Shown one piece after another: positions 12,201-23,673 of a stretch of 64,000 nt of DNA; the stretch's first letter is position 1; each line of letters begins with the position of its first letter. The position numbers and the translations under genes are program-made. Source of the DNA: Tipula vernalis (taxonomy: Eukaryota; Arthropoda; Insecta; Diptera; Tipulidae). The DNA lies in assembly GCA_958295665.1 (NCBI GenBank), contig OY282558.1:307988092-308052091 (forward strand). The letters run 5' to 3'. A model generated the notes under the pieces. That model saw only the letters and a program-made list of their open reading frames with translations, ran no database searches and was not told the origin of the DNA.

Positions 12201-13512
12201 CAGGGTGGCTGAGACCAAGTGTTACCAAATGAAAACGCTGTAATTTTTTTAATTTTGATTATTTTTTATTGAAATTTCGTGGAATATGTTGAAAACATAT
12301 TACATTTTATGAAAAACATGTTACTGCTCGATATGACCTCCTTTGGCTTTGATTATTTGATTCAGTCTTCCATAGAAAGCATTGCATGCTGACCGAACGT
12401 GGGCTTGCGGAATTTTATTCCATTCTCGAACAAGAGCTAACTTCAATGCATCAACACTTTCGTATTTTTTAGTGGACACCTTACTCTCCAAAATGGACCA
12501 TATGGAGAAATCCATGGGATTCAAGTCTGGTGAATATGGTGGCCATTCTTTCGACGAAATCAGCCGCGGAACGCAATTTTGTAAAAATTGCTGTGTCGCT
12601 CGAGCTTTGTGTGACGGTGCCGAGTCCTGTTGGAATGTCCAACGGTTCGTACCAAAGTGTTTACGTGCCCAAGGTAGCAAAGCATCGTTTAGGATCTTTT
12701 GGCGGTACATCTCTTGGTTTACCTTGACTCCATGTTCGATGAAAACCAGAGGAGTGCGTCCATCTGCAGTAACTGCAGCCCAAACCATAACATAAGCTGG
12801 TGATTGCTTGCGCATGGCAACTCTTGTGTCCAAATTATCGTTGGACTTGTCCTCTAACCAAACACGATCATTTTGTTTATTCACATGCTGTTGAATGGTG
12901 AAAATTTTCTCATCAGAAAAGACAATTTTTGGAATCTCATCACGTTCGGCCAAGGCCTTCAATGCTCGTGTTCTTTCAAGCCTAACTTTTTTTTGTGCCT
13001 CCGTAAGATCTTGAACTTTTTGTATCTTGTAGGGCTTCAAGTGTAGTTCATTTTTCAATATGGTTTGAATGCTGTATCGTGAAACATGTAGACGTGCGGC
13101 TAATTGATTGGCACTTTGACGAGGATTTCGTTGGATTCGTTTCTTCACCTTTCGTATAATTTCTTTTGATGTTGCTGTCTTTTTAGGACCGCCTCTGTTG
13201 CGTTTAGCGATGCTACCAGTTTCGTTGTATCGAGTTATGGTTCGATACACAAACATTTTATTCACATTCAAATGCTGGAGCTGACGAACTATTGCTGTTT
13301 GTGAATTTCCACCCAAATACAGTGCAATTACACTATTACGTTTGAATTCCATTACGATTTTTTTATTAAGATATTAATTTAGAACAATTATTTATTGACC
13401 ACATATAAACAACTAACCAAACTTCAATCTGTCAAAAAATTAATGCGCGAAAATGACAACTACACAAATGACAGCAGAGTGAAGTTAGTAACATTTGGTC
13501 TCAGCCACCCTG
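12201..13512 (-). mobile_element. Intact DD37D mariner/Tc1-type transposon
   Basis: The left end CAGGGTGGCTGAGACCAAGT and the reverse complement of the right end CAGGGTGGCTGAGACCAAAT agree at all but one position and continue with GTTAC. This gives terminal inverted repeats of about 25 bp. Both ends are flanked by TA (12199-12200 and 13513-13514), the duplicated target of this superfamily. The 1312-bp element contains one uninterrupted transposase gene on the minus strand. It is the only element here that looks structurally complete with an open gene. Confidence 0.9.
12321..13352 (-). CDS. Mariner/Tc1 transposase, DD37D (maT-like)
   Basis: The protein has 343 residues, the usual length for this superfamily. 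Residues 1-50 and 55-105 form two helix-turn-helix DNA-binding segments that bind the element ends, with a basic GRPR-like linker (RNRGGPKK). The catalytic triad is readable: D147 in FSDEKIF, D243 in FQQDSAPSH and D281 in SPDLNPMD. Exactly 37 residues lie between the last two, the spacing of the maT group. The reaction is cut-and-paste transposition through double-strand cleavage at the ends and insertion at TA. The ATG lies about 160 bp inside the right end. No stop or frameshift is present, so activity is possible but unproven. Confidence 0.92.
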   Translation of the reverse strand: MEFKRNSVIALYLGGNSQTAIVRQLQHLNVNKMFVYRTITRYNETGSIAKRNRGGPKKTATSKEIIRKVKKRIQRNPRQSANQLAARLHVSRYSIQTILKNELHLKPYKIQKVQDLTEAQKKVRLERTRALKALAERDEIPKIVFSDEKIFTIQQHVNKQNDRVWLEDKSNDNLDTRVAMRKQSPAYVMVWAAVTADGRTPLVFIEHGVKVNQEMYRQKILNDALLPWARKHFGTNRWTFQQDSAPSHKARATQQFLQNCVPRLISSKEWPPYSPDLNPMDFSIWSILESKVSTKKYESVDALKLALVREWNKIPQAHVRSACNAFYGRLNQIIKAKGGHIEQ

Positions 13513-13544
13513 TAAAAAAAAATAAATCCTTATCGTTCGTAGCA

Positions 13545-14010
13545 CCTTCATCTTATCTTTTGTCAGCTGTCTGATCGTTGCTTGGCATATATTTTGATTC
13601 CAACGTACTATTTTCGAATTTGCCGCAAATAAAATGATATCGAATGTCGATGTTTTGTTCTTATGTGGATTTATCGATTATTCGCAAGCCGAATCGCTCT
13701 TTGGTTATCCAAGTATAGATTCACCAAGCGCTTGAGCCATACCAATTCTCAAAATTGTATGATGACGCCACAGACTTCTGAACTTCCCAGCACCAACTTA
13801 TTACGTCCCACTTAACCCAGACGTTGACCGCCCATAGCTTCGATGTCAGCTGCATAATCTGATTCGACTTTATCCTTGTCGTCACCAATGTCGAGTGCTG
13901 CCATTAATTGTTTGCGCAGAAAAATCACATCCTGAACCACCGCAAGTTTCCTAGAATTCGGGTCCCAGACCTCGAATATACCTTCGAATGATTAGCGTTC
14001 ACATTTCTTA
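13545..14010 (-). pseudogene. Ty1/copia retrotransposon remnant
   Basis: The minus strand has a segment reading VWDPNSRKLAVVQDVIF, like the start of the copia reverse transcriptase domain. Further along are LYLDNQRAI and RTKHIDIRYHF, the end of copia RNase H (consensus YCDNQGAI ... HKRTKHIDIRYHFIRE). Several stops and a large internal deletion separate the two parts. No LTRs were identified. Confidence 0.65.
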
Positions 14011-14389
14011 TCGAAGCACCACTATTCTCTAATTCTCTGGCACATAGAAAACGTCCTTAATCTTTTTCAACGGATGGATTATCCACATTAAAAGCAAGAA
14101 TATTCATATCATGTTTTCCTTTCGCTATCGTTGTACCTTTCTCAATGGTCACAATCGACATCTCTTTAAAGATTTCATAGCCATCGTGAAAAAATTGTGA
14201 AATAGTTTGTAGGCTATTATTTATTAATCTATTAATTTTGTACAACAAAATACTTGTTACTTCATTTATTACAAAATAAATTAAAAACATTGCACTTCAT
14301 CACTAAGACAAAATTAAGTCAACATAGCTATTTGTATTACAAGAGAAAAATTAAGCATTTTTGACCATCTTGATTGATTAATATTTATT
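14011..14389. other. Unassigned stretch
   Basis: An open minus-strand frame of 77 codons at 14057-14290 has no recognisable family. The rest is AT-rich. Confidence 0.3.
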
Positions 14390-15208
14390 AGGTTCACCTT
14401 CAGATTTTAAGACTGCTTCCAGTTTCCGTAGCATACTTTCTATTAGATTTGAAGTGGTTTCAGCCTTCCTGCATATTCCAAAAAAATCGTTTTTATTTGA
14501 GCGCTCTTTAAATGGAAATTTTTCATCCAAAATCATTCACAGATTTTCTATTGGAATAAGATTCGGGCTCTGCGCAAATTTAGATGAAGATAAATCAGCG
14601 AGGTAATCCAATTTTGAGTACTGAGTCTTTTAAATTTTCACCAGGGGTGGGATGTGGTAACATCACTTTCAATCGAATTCGGTAAAGTTTATTTCCCTTG
14701 TTTCTAGAATAAAATTGTACTCTATTTCGTTTTTCAATTATGCTTATTTTGCTGCTATCTCAGCTTGCTCGAACAAAACAACATTCTATTTATACTTCTA
14801 TTCATAATTCTTTACCAACAAAATTTTTGTTTAGAGATATTTTATCGATGCCAAGGAAAGGAAAAGTACGCAACAAAAATAGATCACAATAAAAAAAGCG
14901 TAATGAAAATGCGAAAGAGTAAAATTTTATTCTTGAAACGAGAAGCATAAACTATATCGAATTCGAATCGAAAGTGATGTTTGCACAAGCGCTTCCTTCC
15001 CCAAACTTGATCTCGTTTTTTAGACCCGAAGAGTTGAAATTTACTCTCATCTGACCATAGCATATTATTCCAAAAGTAAAAAAAAACAAACCTTTATTTG
15101 TATATTCTTTAGTAAATTTCAATTTTTTCTTATTTGCTTTACTTCTGAAGGATTTCTATCGCTGGACAGAGCTAATTTTTCCATTTTTTGTACATGTAGA
15201 AACTGATA

Positions 15209-15680
15209 CCGATTTTCCATCGTCAATAGTATAATAGCATAATAGTATAATACTATTATAATATTATTCCTTGTCGGTTTTCCATCGCATGCGATGAAGT
15301 TACCACCAATTATAGTTTTTTTTATGTGAACGTAGGTATAATTCCTATTTTGAAAATTTTAACGTGTATTTATAATAAAAAAAACAATTAAAACTAACCA
15401 AGCATACGCATTAGTTGTGTTTTTAAAAAATTAATAAAATGTATGCACTATGCAGATACCACAAAAAAAAAAAAAATAAAAAAAAATCGAATGGTAATTT
15501 AGTGAATTGTCAAAATAATACACTGTCAGATAAATTTACAATGTTAAAAACACAATTTGCTACCTATTATATTTTTGATAGCTAGTATAACAAAATATTA
15601 TAATTATACTATTATACTATCAACTTCGGTTTTCCATCGTCGTAGTATAATACTATTATACTACGACGATGGAAAATGGG
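15209..15680. mobile_element. MITE inserted in the Tc1 pseudogene (TA target)
   Basis: The left end CCGATTTTCCATCGTC and the reverse complement of the right end CCCATTTTCCATCGTC match at 15 of 16 bases, and both sides continue with AGTATAATA after a short gap. TA flanks both ends (15207-15208 and 15681-15682). The ends fall between two consecutive parts of a Tc1 transposase coding region, so this element inserted later. TA target use suggests mobilisation by a mariner/Tc1-type transposase. Confidence 0.8.
15630..15676. repeat. 47-bp hairpin at a MITE end
   Basis: Two 22-bp arms (TTTTCCATCGTCGTAGTATA plus AT, and its reverse complement) surround a 3-base loop with no mismatch. The terminal repeat of the MITE is thus present twice, head to head, at this end. 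Confidence 0.85.
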
Positions 15681-15900
15681 TATGAGATTAGTTGCTTCTT
15701 TAATATTATGAGAAGTTAGTTTTGGATTTCTCTTCACTTCTCTGGCTATTCGTGTGCCTTTCCTTTCTGACGTCTTTCGCTTCCTTCCTCTTTCGGACAA
15801 ATTTTTAAGAGTTCCGTATTCTTCATTCTTTAAGCATATTTTCTCGCGACAGTAATGACGGAGGTTGTATTTTACAGCACATCGTTCACATTGTGTTGTC

Positions 15901-16526
15901 TAAAATCAATTAAATACTCGCTTTGTTTCGGACACAAAATCAAAAAATACTGCAAAAACTTACCTTAAACCAAAGTTAATTCGAAAACAGAAACTGAATT
16001 AAACATCATACAGTGTTAACTTAATTTTGTCATCGATTATTGCACATCACGTACAAAGTACATACCAACGCAGATAAAGATAAACCGCAACTTACAGTTT
16101 AAACGTAGATGACCGAAAAAACCAAAAAAACAATTTGAGCTGTAGAGATCTTGAAAATTAGGCCATTCTAAAAAAACTGATGCGAGAGTTAAATTAATTC
16201 TGCCACCCTCTGTACATGGGCAAATGCACCCTAGTCCAAAACCCAAACGTCTTTGCGCCTGTCATCATTGATGCCACAAATACATTGCCGTTACTTGGCG
16301 CACTCTCTTCCCTTTTTGTCACTTCCTTTTTCACCTTTTTGCCTTTCGGCTTCGACTTCTTGGCCGTCCTTTCTTGCACTGCCCTAACTTGGAAAGTTTT
16401 GTTTGGTCACAAATGCTTCAACACTTTCAATTTTTCTTTGGCACTTCAATCGCTGCTTCTCTGCTAATAATCGTGAAGTTGAATCCAATCCGACTCAAGG
16501 CCAATAAAAAATGTTTTTTTTTTATA
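15901..16526. other. Unassigned stretch with Lys-rich minus-strand frame
   Basis: Minus-strand translation around 16194-16379 is Lys-rich (AKKSKPKGKKVKKEV) and stays open for 61 codons, then ends in a plain stop. I recognise no family. It could be a decayed gene fragment. Confidence 0.3.
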
Positions 16527-18000
16527 AAGGGTGTTCCAATTTGAGGTTAATTTTTAATAAAACACATAAATTGTTTGATATCTAAATTTTTATTTCAAAT
16601 AATAGTAAAAAGGTTCCAGTTTAGTAATGCAAAATAATGACTTATAAGTGACCTCCTGCTGCTATACGGCATGCTACCTTTCTTTTACCAATAACTGCGG
16701 ACCAATTTCTTGCATTCAATTAATAATATTTTCCTTTAGATCATCAATTATTTGTGAATCGTTAGCATAGCCTTTTGCCTTCAAATATCCCCATAGGAAG
16801 GAGTGTTAACATCTAGAAGTTTTAGATCGTAAGATCTAGGCGGCTAAAATTAATGTTCCCTCTTCGAGAAATTATTCGATTACCAAAGCGTTCGCGCAAA
16901 AGATCAATTGTTTTCGTTGCTGTTTTACATGTGGCACCGTCCTGCTGAAAACCCGATTTCCAAATCTTCTAAATATTGAACCCGATTTGGACTTATGGTA
17001 TTCAGCTTTTGGGGTTGCAATAAACGAAGAACGTAAATATCATCCAAAGGATCAATGATTTTCTCCATAGGGACTGCTAAACTCCTACGCAACACGAATT
17101 TAGTGCGCAGACTTGAAAGAACCAACCTTTTCAGCTGGTATAAATCCACTACAAAGGTGGGGTTTACTTCAACTTACCAGACCAATGGGAAGAAGTCATA
17201 GATTAATTTTAAATTAGTAGATTAAGGCAGAATCAAATAGGTCATTTGTCCAGGAAACTAGATTGCAATTTCATAAAAAAAAATTAAATAAAAGTATTTC
17301 GATATCGATATCCATTTATAGTAACAGCAATATCCCAGCTTCGTTTTAAAAAAAAAATACGGTCTGATTACTCCACCAGCTCAAAAACCACACCAGACAA
17401 TCACTTTCTGTGGATGCATCGGTTTCTCCATTATTTCTCGTGGATTTTCTTCACCCCAGATTCGACAATTTTGTTTGTTTACAAATCCACCCAGTTCGAA
17501 ATTGGCTTCGTCGGTAAAGATGACTTTTGTGAAAAAATTCGCATTTTCAAGTGTTTTTTGTGTGACCCAATTGGCGAATTGACGACGTAATCCAAAGTAT
17601 GATGGCTCTATTTTTTCCGTTATCTGAACCTTGTACGTCTTCAAATGACGATCTTCGTGCAAAATTCTGAATAAAGTGGTTGGTGGAATGTGTAATTGCT
17701 GTTAATGATGACGAATTGATGATTTTGGGCTCTCATAAACACTAGCACTTACAGCAACAATATTTTCTTCTGAACGATCACTACGATATTATATTTCGCT
17801 TTTTCCATCCTTTACCGAACGAGTTTCCACAAATTTTGACGCAATTTTTCGAATGATCACCATTCCATCACCAAATTTAAAATAATTATTAACAAATTTT
17901 TTCTCTCCATTCTTAGTAATCGGAATGTTTCTACTTGTCATCTGTCAAGTAAGATAAGTGTCGATCATTTCACAAATTAACCTCAAATTGTAACACCGTT
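16527..18000 (-). mobile_element. Degraded DD41D-type mariner element
   Basis: The ends AAGGGTGTTCCAATTTGAGG and, as reverse complement, AACGGTGTTACAATTTGAGG continue with TTAATTT, giving about 26-bp inverted repeats, and TA flanks both sides. Minus-strand coding pieces read FTDEANFELGGFVNKQNCRI and PQKVIVWCGF (17381-17560), then a QQDGATC-like segment and LLRERFGNRIISRRG (about 16850-16940). These are diagnostic of the insect mariner group with DD41D spacing. Several stops and shifts make it non-functional. It is a relative of the internally deleted copy at 7019-7454. Confidence 0.8.
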
Positions 18001-18742
18001 TATTATCAAGTGTGTTCTGGACTCGGTATTCCTGGTGCCTTTCTAATAAACTACGTCATTTCAGTGGAAAATTTAAATTGCTTTATTTAATCATTGGCGC
18101 CTTTACGATTGAATTTAAGAATTCGGGCCTTGGGCGCAAAAGATAACCTGTCGAATTATTTCTAGTTGTAAGCTGTTATTTAATGTATTTTATCAATATC
18201 ACTACATAATTAGCCAACCAAGACCTTATCTTTATTAGTAAATACTATCATTGTCAGTAAATTAATACAAATGTCTTGTACAATTCACGCTGTTCTTATT
18301 TATTTTACAAGGCGTCATATTACTAACTCTAATATACCCCAAAGTACATTTTTATATCCAATGTATCGGGACAGGGCGGACAATTAATGCGATAAAAATG
18401 TTTAACCGCTTAAAAAATGTAAATCGTAATATAAAAAGGATCCACTTAATGTAACAATTTTTTGGCCTTCATATTTATGTAGTGATTCTGAATCAATTTT
18501 TGGCTGCTTTTGATTAAAACATTTTTAAATGCTTTTAATTTTTCTTTATTAAATTTATATTTAAATTATTTACATTTATACACTAATTTTTGTAATGTCT
18601 TATTAGATAATTTAGTTTCAGTTGCAGGCAATTGATTTACTTATCTAGAATAATCGTAAAGTAGGAGTTCTGCTTAGTTCTTATATTTACAATAGATTAA
18701 CTGTTTATAATACATATGGTATTTCATATTAGGTATTTAAAT
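18001..18742. other. AT-rich stretch, nothing recognised
   Basis: No open frame of note, repeat or family seen. Confidence 0.4.
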
Positions 18743-18856
18743 GGGCGTATCTAGCACATTGAGGTCTCACAAAAAAAAATTGATTTTTTTTAGCAGGTGA
18801 AATTTGTGAGACCTAATTGTTTTTTTTAGTGAGGCCTCACTGTGCTGGATTCGCCT
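18743..18856. mobile_element. 114-bp MITE, AGCACA..TGAGGYCTCAC ends
   Basis: The left end GGGCGTATCTAGCACATTGA and the reverse complement of the right end AGGCGAATCCAGCACAGTGA pair over about 28 bp with a few transitions and end in GGYCTCAC. The inside holds a further GTGAGACC motif between A and T runs. It folds back on itself almost completely. Confidence 0.7.
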
Positions 18857-21121
18857 AAAGCAATTTTTTTTTTATTTAGCGTTACTTTTCCAATGGATTT
18901 ATTGTCCTTCGAAGGAAAAGAAACACTACATTACAAAACTTACAACTTAACTTACTGTTTAATAACATAGTTATAAAATAATTATTTACTTTTACAGAGT
19001 TTTACTAGTAATAACTAAAATTGTTTTCTTAACAACATAAAAAATTATAAATTGTTTGAATTTTGTTGAAACCTTACAAATTTATTTGTGTTTATTTTGA
19101 AAATGTTTATGTTGCACAAATGACCACTCTTCACTCTAACACGTTGATTGAAGCGATGATATTTTTAACATTTCAATGATCAAATCATTGTTGGTGTACA
19201 GATTACCACAATGCGCTCTTCTTTTCGTTATATTGATTTATTTTGCCTGCCAAGGGCATCTCGCTCTTTACGATAATGTCAGCCTTTGCAGTATGAATAA
19301 GCTGTGCCTTACCATTGCTTCTTCCCTTTAACAGGGATTATCATTAGTTGTATTTTGTTTTAAATATAAATCACTGCAATATTTCGGTTTCCATTATTCT
19401 TAATTGATTTCAAATTTTGAAGTGAAACACTTCTTGAGTTTAACTTCTTATTTCGTGATCTTCTATAGTTTGAATTTTTATTTCGTAGGAGTTGCGATAC
19501 TGTAGAGGTAGTAGTTCCAAAATGTTTGCAATCCCAAGATATTCTTAAATTTGATAAATGTTCTCTCCAGAAAGCAATTGTTGGATTCATTTCCGAAGTA
19601 ACGTTACATTGTTTTTGGATTCTCATCAACATAGGTTTAATAAAACTTCGTTTTTGAAATTCTTTTATAAAGATCCTTTTGAACGATATTATTGTTGGTT
19701 TTAAGTTGTAAACAATTTTTGTTTGTTTTGAATCCGATAATATATGCACAGTGAACAGTTTTTACGATCGTTTTATTGAAGTCTAATGGTAAAATTTCCT
19801 TATACTTTTTAAATAAGGCGGTTACTTATCGCAACATTTTTTGATGAGAAATTCTGACATTGTGTTGGTATTGGCGAGGATTTGAGTACATGAAACATTT
19901 TCAGATTGCTGGTGTTCTGGTTTCTAATATTTCGGAGCGTCCGAATTTTTCGCCAACCATTTCGACCCTGATTCCTTATTCATTTGTGTTGAGATGCTTG
20001 TCTGACGTGGTTTTGTTTGGTGGTAATTATTATACACATATGCTTTTATAACAGAGTGTAAGGTTTCAACTTAACACTTATTTAACAATTTTTCTTAAAT
20101 TCTATCTAAAATTCTAAATTATACATTGCTTCTTGTAAATTAGCTCAAGATTAAAAAAATTTAAATTTATAAAGGAAATATAATTTTCTTAGTATGTACA
20201 TAATTACAAACAAAGTTCAAACATTTTACAAGGTAAAAAATTTTTGTTCTCTAATTTAGCTGCGTCATGATTCAATTTTTACTAATTCATACAAAAAACC
20301 TAACATTAGCTTAAAATTTTTTTGGGTCGATACAAAATTTTAACTATTCACACCAGATATTAATAAAACATTATTTTAAACTCGATTATTGAAAACGCGG
20401 AAGTGAATGTTTTTATGATTCCCCGCACAGACGTTTTTCGTCTTTCTTTAACAAATTTTTTTGACGATTTTAAGAAAATCCGTAGAGACTATTTCTGAGA
20501 CTACGATTTATAAAAAATTGTTTTCCAGTTCTCTTCGCGGTTTCAATAATCGAGCCGATATTTATATTTTCGCCATTCAGACAGAGCCTTAGGACAGTTA
20601 TACTAAGCATTTTTTGATTGATTGATTGATTGCGATGTACGATCAAGCATTAAGCAAGTCTCCCGTATTATAAATGCGAATACCACACCACTATACCCAT
20701 GTACACAACACGACACCATTCTTCATGAAGCCAAAGCCCGTAAAGAAAGGCGCCACATCGATAACTACTAAAGTCTAATATTGTAATATCCGCCCCTGGC
20801 CAGGCCGCCGTCGTACACCTTTTTACATATAACAAGATCGAGGGATGGGAAAGGAATGTTAGCAACAAAGACTCAACCCGGTTCCAGACACCTAAGTAGT
20901 TGATAGTTAGTAAATTTGTTAGTAATTTATCTAGCACAAGACAATACAATTTTAAAGTTCATCTACTGCTCCAACCTGTAAGAAGACACAATGACAACAC
21001 AAAATTCCTCGTACCGCAAACTCTTTTTCTGAAAAAGCTGTAAACAACTATTATTATTATTCCCCTCCACCATTTTTTCCATCGGCGGTTGTGAGAGGGG
21101 GGCGAGATTTCGTCCCATCAT
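18857..21121. other. Unassigned stretch
   Basis: Open minus-strand frames of 129 codons (19360-19749) and 93 codons (20668-20949) have no recognisable domains. The part at 20640-20950 is richer in C and G and may be the 3' non-coding region of the LINE whose tail lies at 21624-21905. Nothing else can be supported. Confidence 0.3.
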
Positions 21122-21180
21122 CATGTTCCCATACGGTCACCCAAATTAATTTGTACTAACTGTAGGTAGTGTTGCTTGAC
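21122..21180 (-). ncRNA. 5S rRNA-derived fragment
   Basis: On the minus strand, GTCAAGCAAC, then GTTAGTAC, then TTTGGGTGACCG and TGGGAACA occur in the order and approximate spacing of the middle and 3' part of eukaryotic 5S rRNA (GTTAAGCAAC ... GGTTAGTACTTGGATGGGTGACC ... GGGAACACC). The 5' half is missing and small insertions are present. It is a pseudogene or part of a 5S-derived SINE, not a working 5S gene. Confidence 0.45.
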
Positions 21181-21623
21181 GTTGTTGTTGAAATCGTTGC
21201 GTCTCTGCTGTCGCTGCTACTCGCCCCCATCTACGATTCTACCTACTATGAAACTATTTTTTGACATTTATTCTGCACATTTACGGCTATTACAATACCA
21301 CCGCCAACATCAAGTCAGTCGACAGATGTCAAGATGGCCCTGTTTGGGAGAAATTTCGTCCCATAAATCTCTCTGGAAATTTTTCTTTGTTCAGAATGTA
21401 TAGGATAGGTAAGAGGAAAATGCAAAACAGTATTGCTCCAACAATTCCTGCGTGCTTTAAATATAATTGCTAAAAACTAGAACCTCTCAAGCTTAGCCAG
21501 AGAGCCCAATTGAGTTGTCGGACATATCTACGATTATTATTGTTGATATTCCAGCACATGACAAAACCTTATACGTCGGCAATGTCAACAATCTCCAAAA
21601 ATTGGAATACTTACTTGATTGGG

Positions 21624-21905
21624 TTAGGTTAGGGTGGCTGTCCTAAGGATCAGCATAGACACAAAAATGATCCGCAGCCATACCATATGTAGAGGAGCTC
21701 CTAAAAACTTCCATCTGCTTAACGCTAGACGGCGACAAGTGCAGAATAGATGGAGTATAGTTTCTTCCTCTTCTACATCTTTGCAATTCCTACGTATGAG
21801 ACAGTGTCCTGTAACAATCTCAACGACCGTACTAATTTGACGACGCCGAAATGATAACAGCTGCTCAGTTCTTACGTGGTCTAGTTTTGGCCAAATCTGC
21901 CACAC
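21624..21905 (-). pseudogene. C-terminal tail of an R1/I-type LINE polymerase
   Basis: The minus strand has an open 93-codon frame reading VTGHCLIRR, then DVEEEETILHLFCTCRRLAL and SRWKFLG. This matches the region after the reverse transcriptase in R1/I-group LINEs, where LTGH is followed by a C-x2-C...EExxHxLxxC zinc motif and the R.r..xLG ending. Part of the Cys cluster is deleted. No reverse transcriptase is adjacent. Confidence 0.6.
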
Positions 21906-23454
21906 ACTTGTTGTGGTTGTGTTAATTTGATCAAAAATATTTATTTATATAATTTCAAAAATTCGATAAAAATTTAGAGTAAAATCACGTTTCAAAGTAA
22001 CAAACTTCACTTAAATCAATAATCAATATCATTAATTGAAGATTGTAAAAGTACAGGAAAAGCGCCTCTTAAAGAAATAGAAAAACAATCAGTTAGATAC
22101 ATAAAATGACTAATTTTAGAGAAATCATTGAATAAGACCGATTCCAATATTATGTTGTGATGTTAACTTCCCAACAATTTTTTTACCCTTAGTCATATCC
22201 TAAAATTGATCGGTTTATAAATTTATTGTTGAAGTGACTAAGTTTACGGTTATGGTGATTATATTGTTTTGAATGGTTTGATAGAATGAACCCCATGAAT
22301 TTTCACGGTTACCAACAAACAAAGAAAAAGGAAAAGCAACATGAAAATTTGAAAAGGGATTATACTCAAAATAATTTAAAATTATGCGTGACTGGACAAT
22401 TGAACGCGAAATCTCTTATAATTCCAAAAAAACTGTGCAATAACTACTGAGCTTTATTCATCTTAGCGTCAGAGGACTAATTGATTGACAAATTGATTTA
22501 CATGAATATTTTTCTTTTTGTAGAGCTACAAATTTAAATGTTACATTACAAAGCTGTATAAGTGACATCTAACGTAGCGACGACTAGAAGAAGAAACGAA
22601 AATTCTGTCGTGTGTGCTGCAATAAATGATGCCCCAAAAATGACAAAATATTACTGAACATTTTTTAGTTTGTTATATTAGCAACTTTTATATTTTTTAT
22701 CAACAATCGGTTGCGTAAAAAAAAAAACTGGTGCTTTTAACTTAATCACACTTGTTTGATCGAATTCTAATTTATGAATATCCAAAAGTAATAACCCGAC
22801 TATTTCTTATCAATAACGACATTAATTAAAAAATGTGTTTTGATTTGAGCAAACAAGGATTGATGCGAACTTATTGTTATCTCATAAGTGGTGATACGAT
22901 AAAATTATCTAAAAGTATTAAAAGATTTAAACGAAGTCTTATAATGAACTTAGTTATCTGATTTAAGTAGGAATGGGTGTGAATTGCTTAGATTTTTATA
23001 ATTTACACATTTTAATTTTACTGGCGGGCAACTAATTTTACCATTTGACCTTCCAAGAAACAAATACAGCTCGAGGATTTTAAGTCTGTTTTGAATTAAA
23101 AGCAAGCCGGTTTTTATTTTTATTTTTTTTTGTTCAAGGTTAAGCATTAAATACAGTATAATTTTATTCAATGAAGACATTAGCAAATTAAAAAAAATTC
23201 TCACGTCGCGATTACCAAGTTGCATACTTTCTTAAGCCTCATAAGAACAAATATCAAAATTGTTAATAAAATGTTAAACATGGATTAAAATCAAAAGATT
23301 TTGGGGGGCGCAACAACAACAACAACAACATTCCAATCTTATCTTTGATAGGTATTATTATGCCACTACTTATAGAATTCGATAAAAAAAAGTTGCTTAA
23401 TGATTTTCTAAATCAATGTTTTTTTGTAAATTTTCAGTTCCCATTCAACCATCA
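21906..23454. other. Unassigned stretch with a short (AAC)n run
   Basis: No gene recognised. A short CAA/AAC repeat lies at about 23311-23333. An open 91-codon minus-strand frame (22950-23225) has no known domain. Confidence 0.35.
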
Positions 23455-23673
23455 ATCTATTAATTCAAGTTGCCGCAAGAACATTGGTTTGTTACATGGA
23501 TCATATACCGATCACCGATTTTTGTCTCAGCTCAGCAAGTAGCGGAATTTCGCAATCTGCAGTATTGCCCGGTCGATGATAATAAAAAAATTGTAAATAA
23601 CTACCGTGCTGTTCAGCAACCAGCTGAAAAACCTGATATTGTTTTTGTACGTAATATTAAGTCAAAATTGTGA
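23455..23673 (+). pseudogene. Alpha-carbonic anhydrase C-terminal fragment
   Basis: The plus strand reads PQEHWFVTWIIYRSPIFVSA, then QQVAEFRNLQ, then IVNNYRAVQQPAEKPDIVF and a TGA at 23671-23673. Alpha-carbonic anhydrases end this way: xVTWxVxxxPIxVSxEQ, FRxL, then NxRPxQPLxxRxV. Upstream, TAA interrupts the frame at 23461-23463, and the expected SLTTPP segment seems to need a frameshift. No HFHWG exon was found on this side. It is either the last exon of a gene whose other exons are gone, or a relic of a tandem duplication of the complete carbonic anhydrase 2.5 kb downstream. Confidence 0.7.

Larger units (their letters stand above)
14390..15900 (-). pseudogene. Tc1-type transposase pseudogene, split by a MITE
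   Basis: Read on the minus strand, three pieces appear in the right order. The N-terminal DNA-binding part lies at about 15690-15800 (SERGRKRKTSERKGTRIARE). The start of the catalytic domain lies at about 15000-15150 (LWSDESKFQLFGSK). The C-terminal part lies at about 14390-14590 (a SPNLIPIENL-type motif, then MILDEKFPFKERS). This is the Tc1 layout. The frame has several stops and shifts, and the first two pieces are separated by a 472-bp MITE. The copy is dead. Confidence 0.75.

Noticed and set aside
12382..12795. 137-codon plus-strand frame over the mariner transposase
   Set aside because: Antisense to an intact transposase with recognisable catalytic residues.
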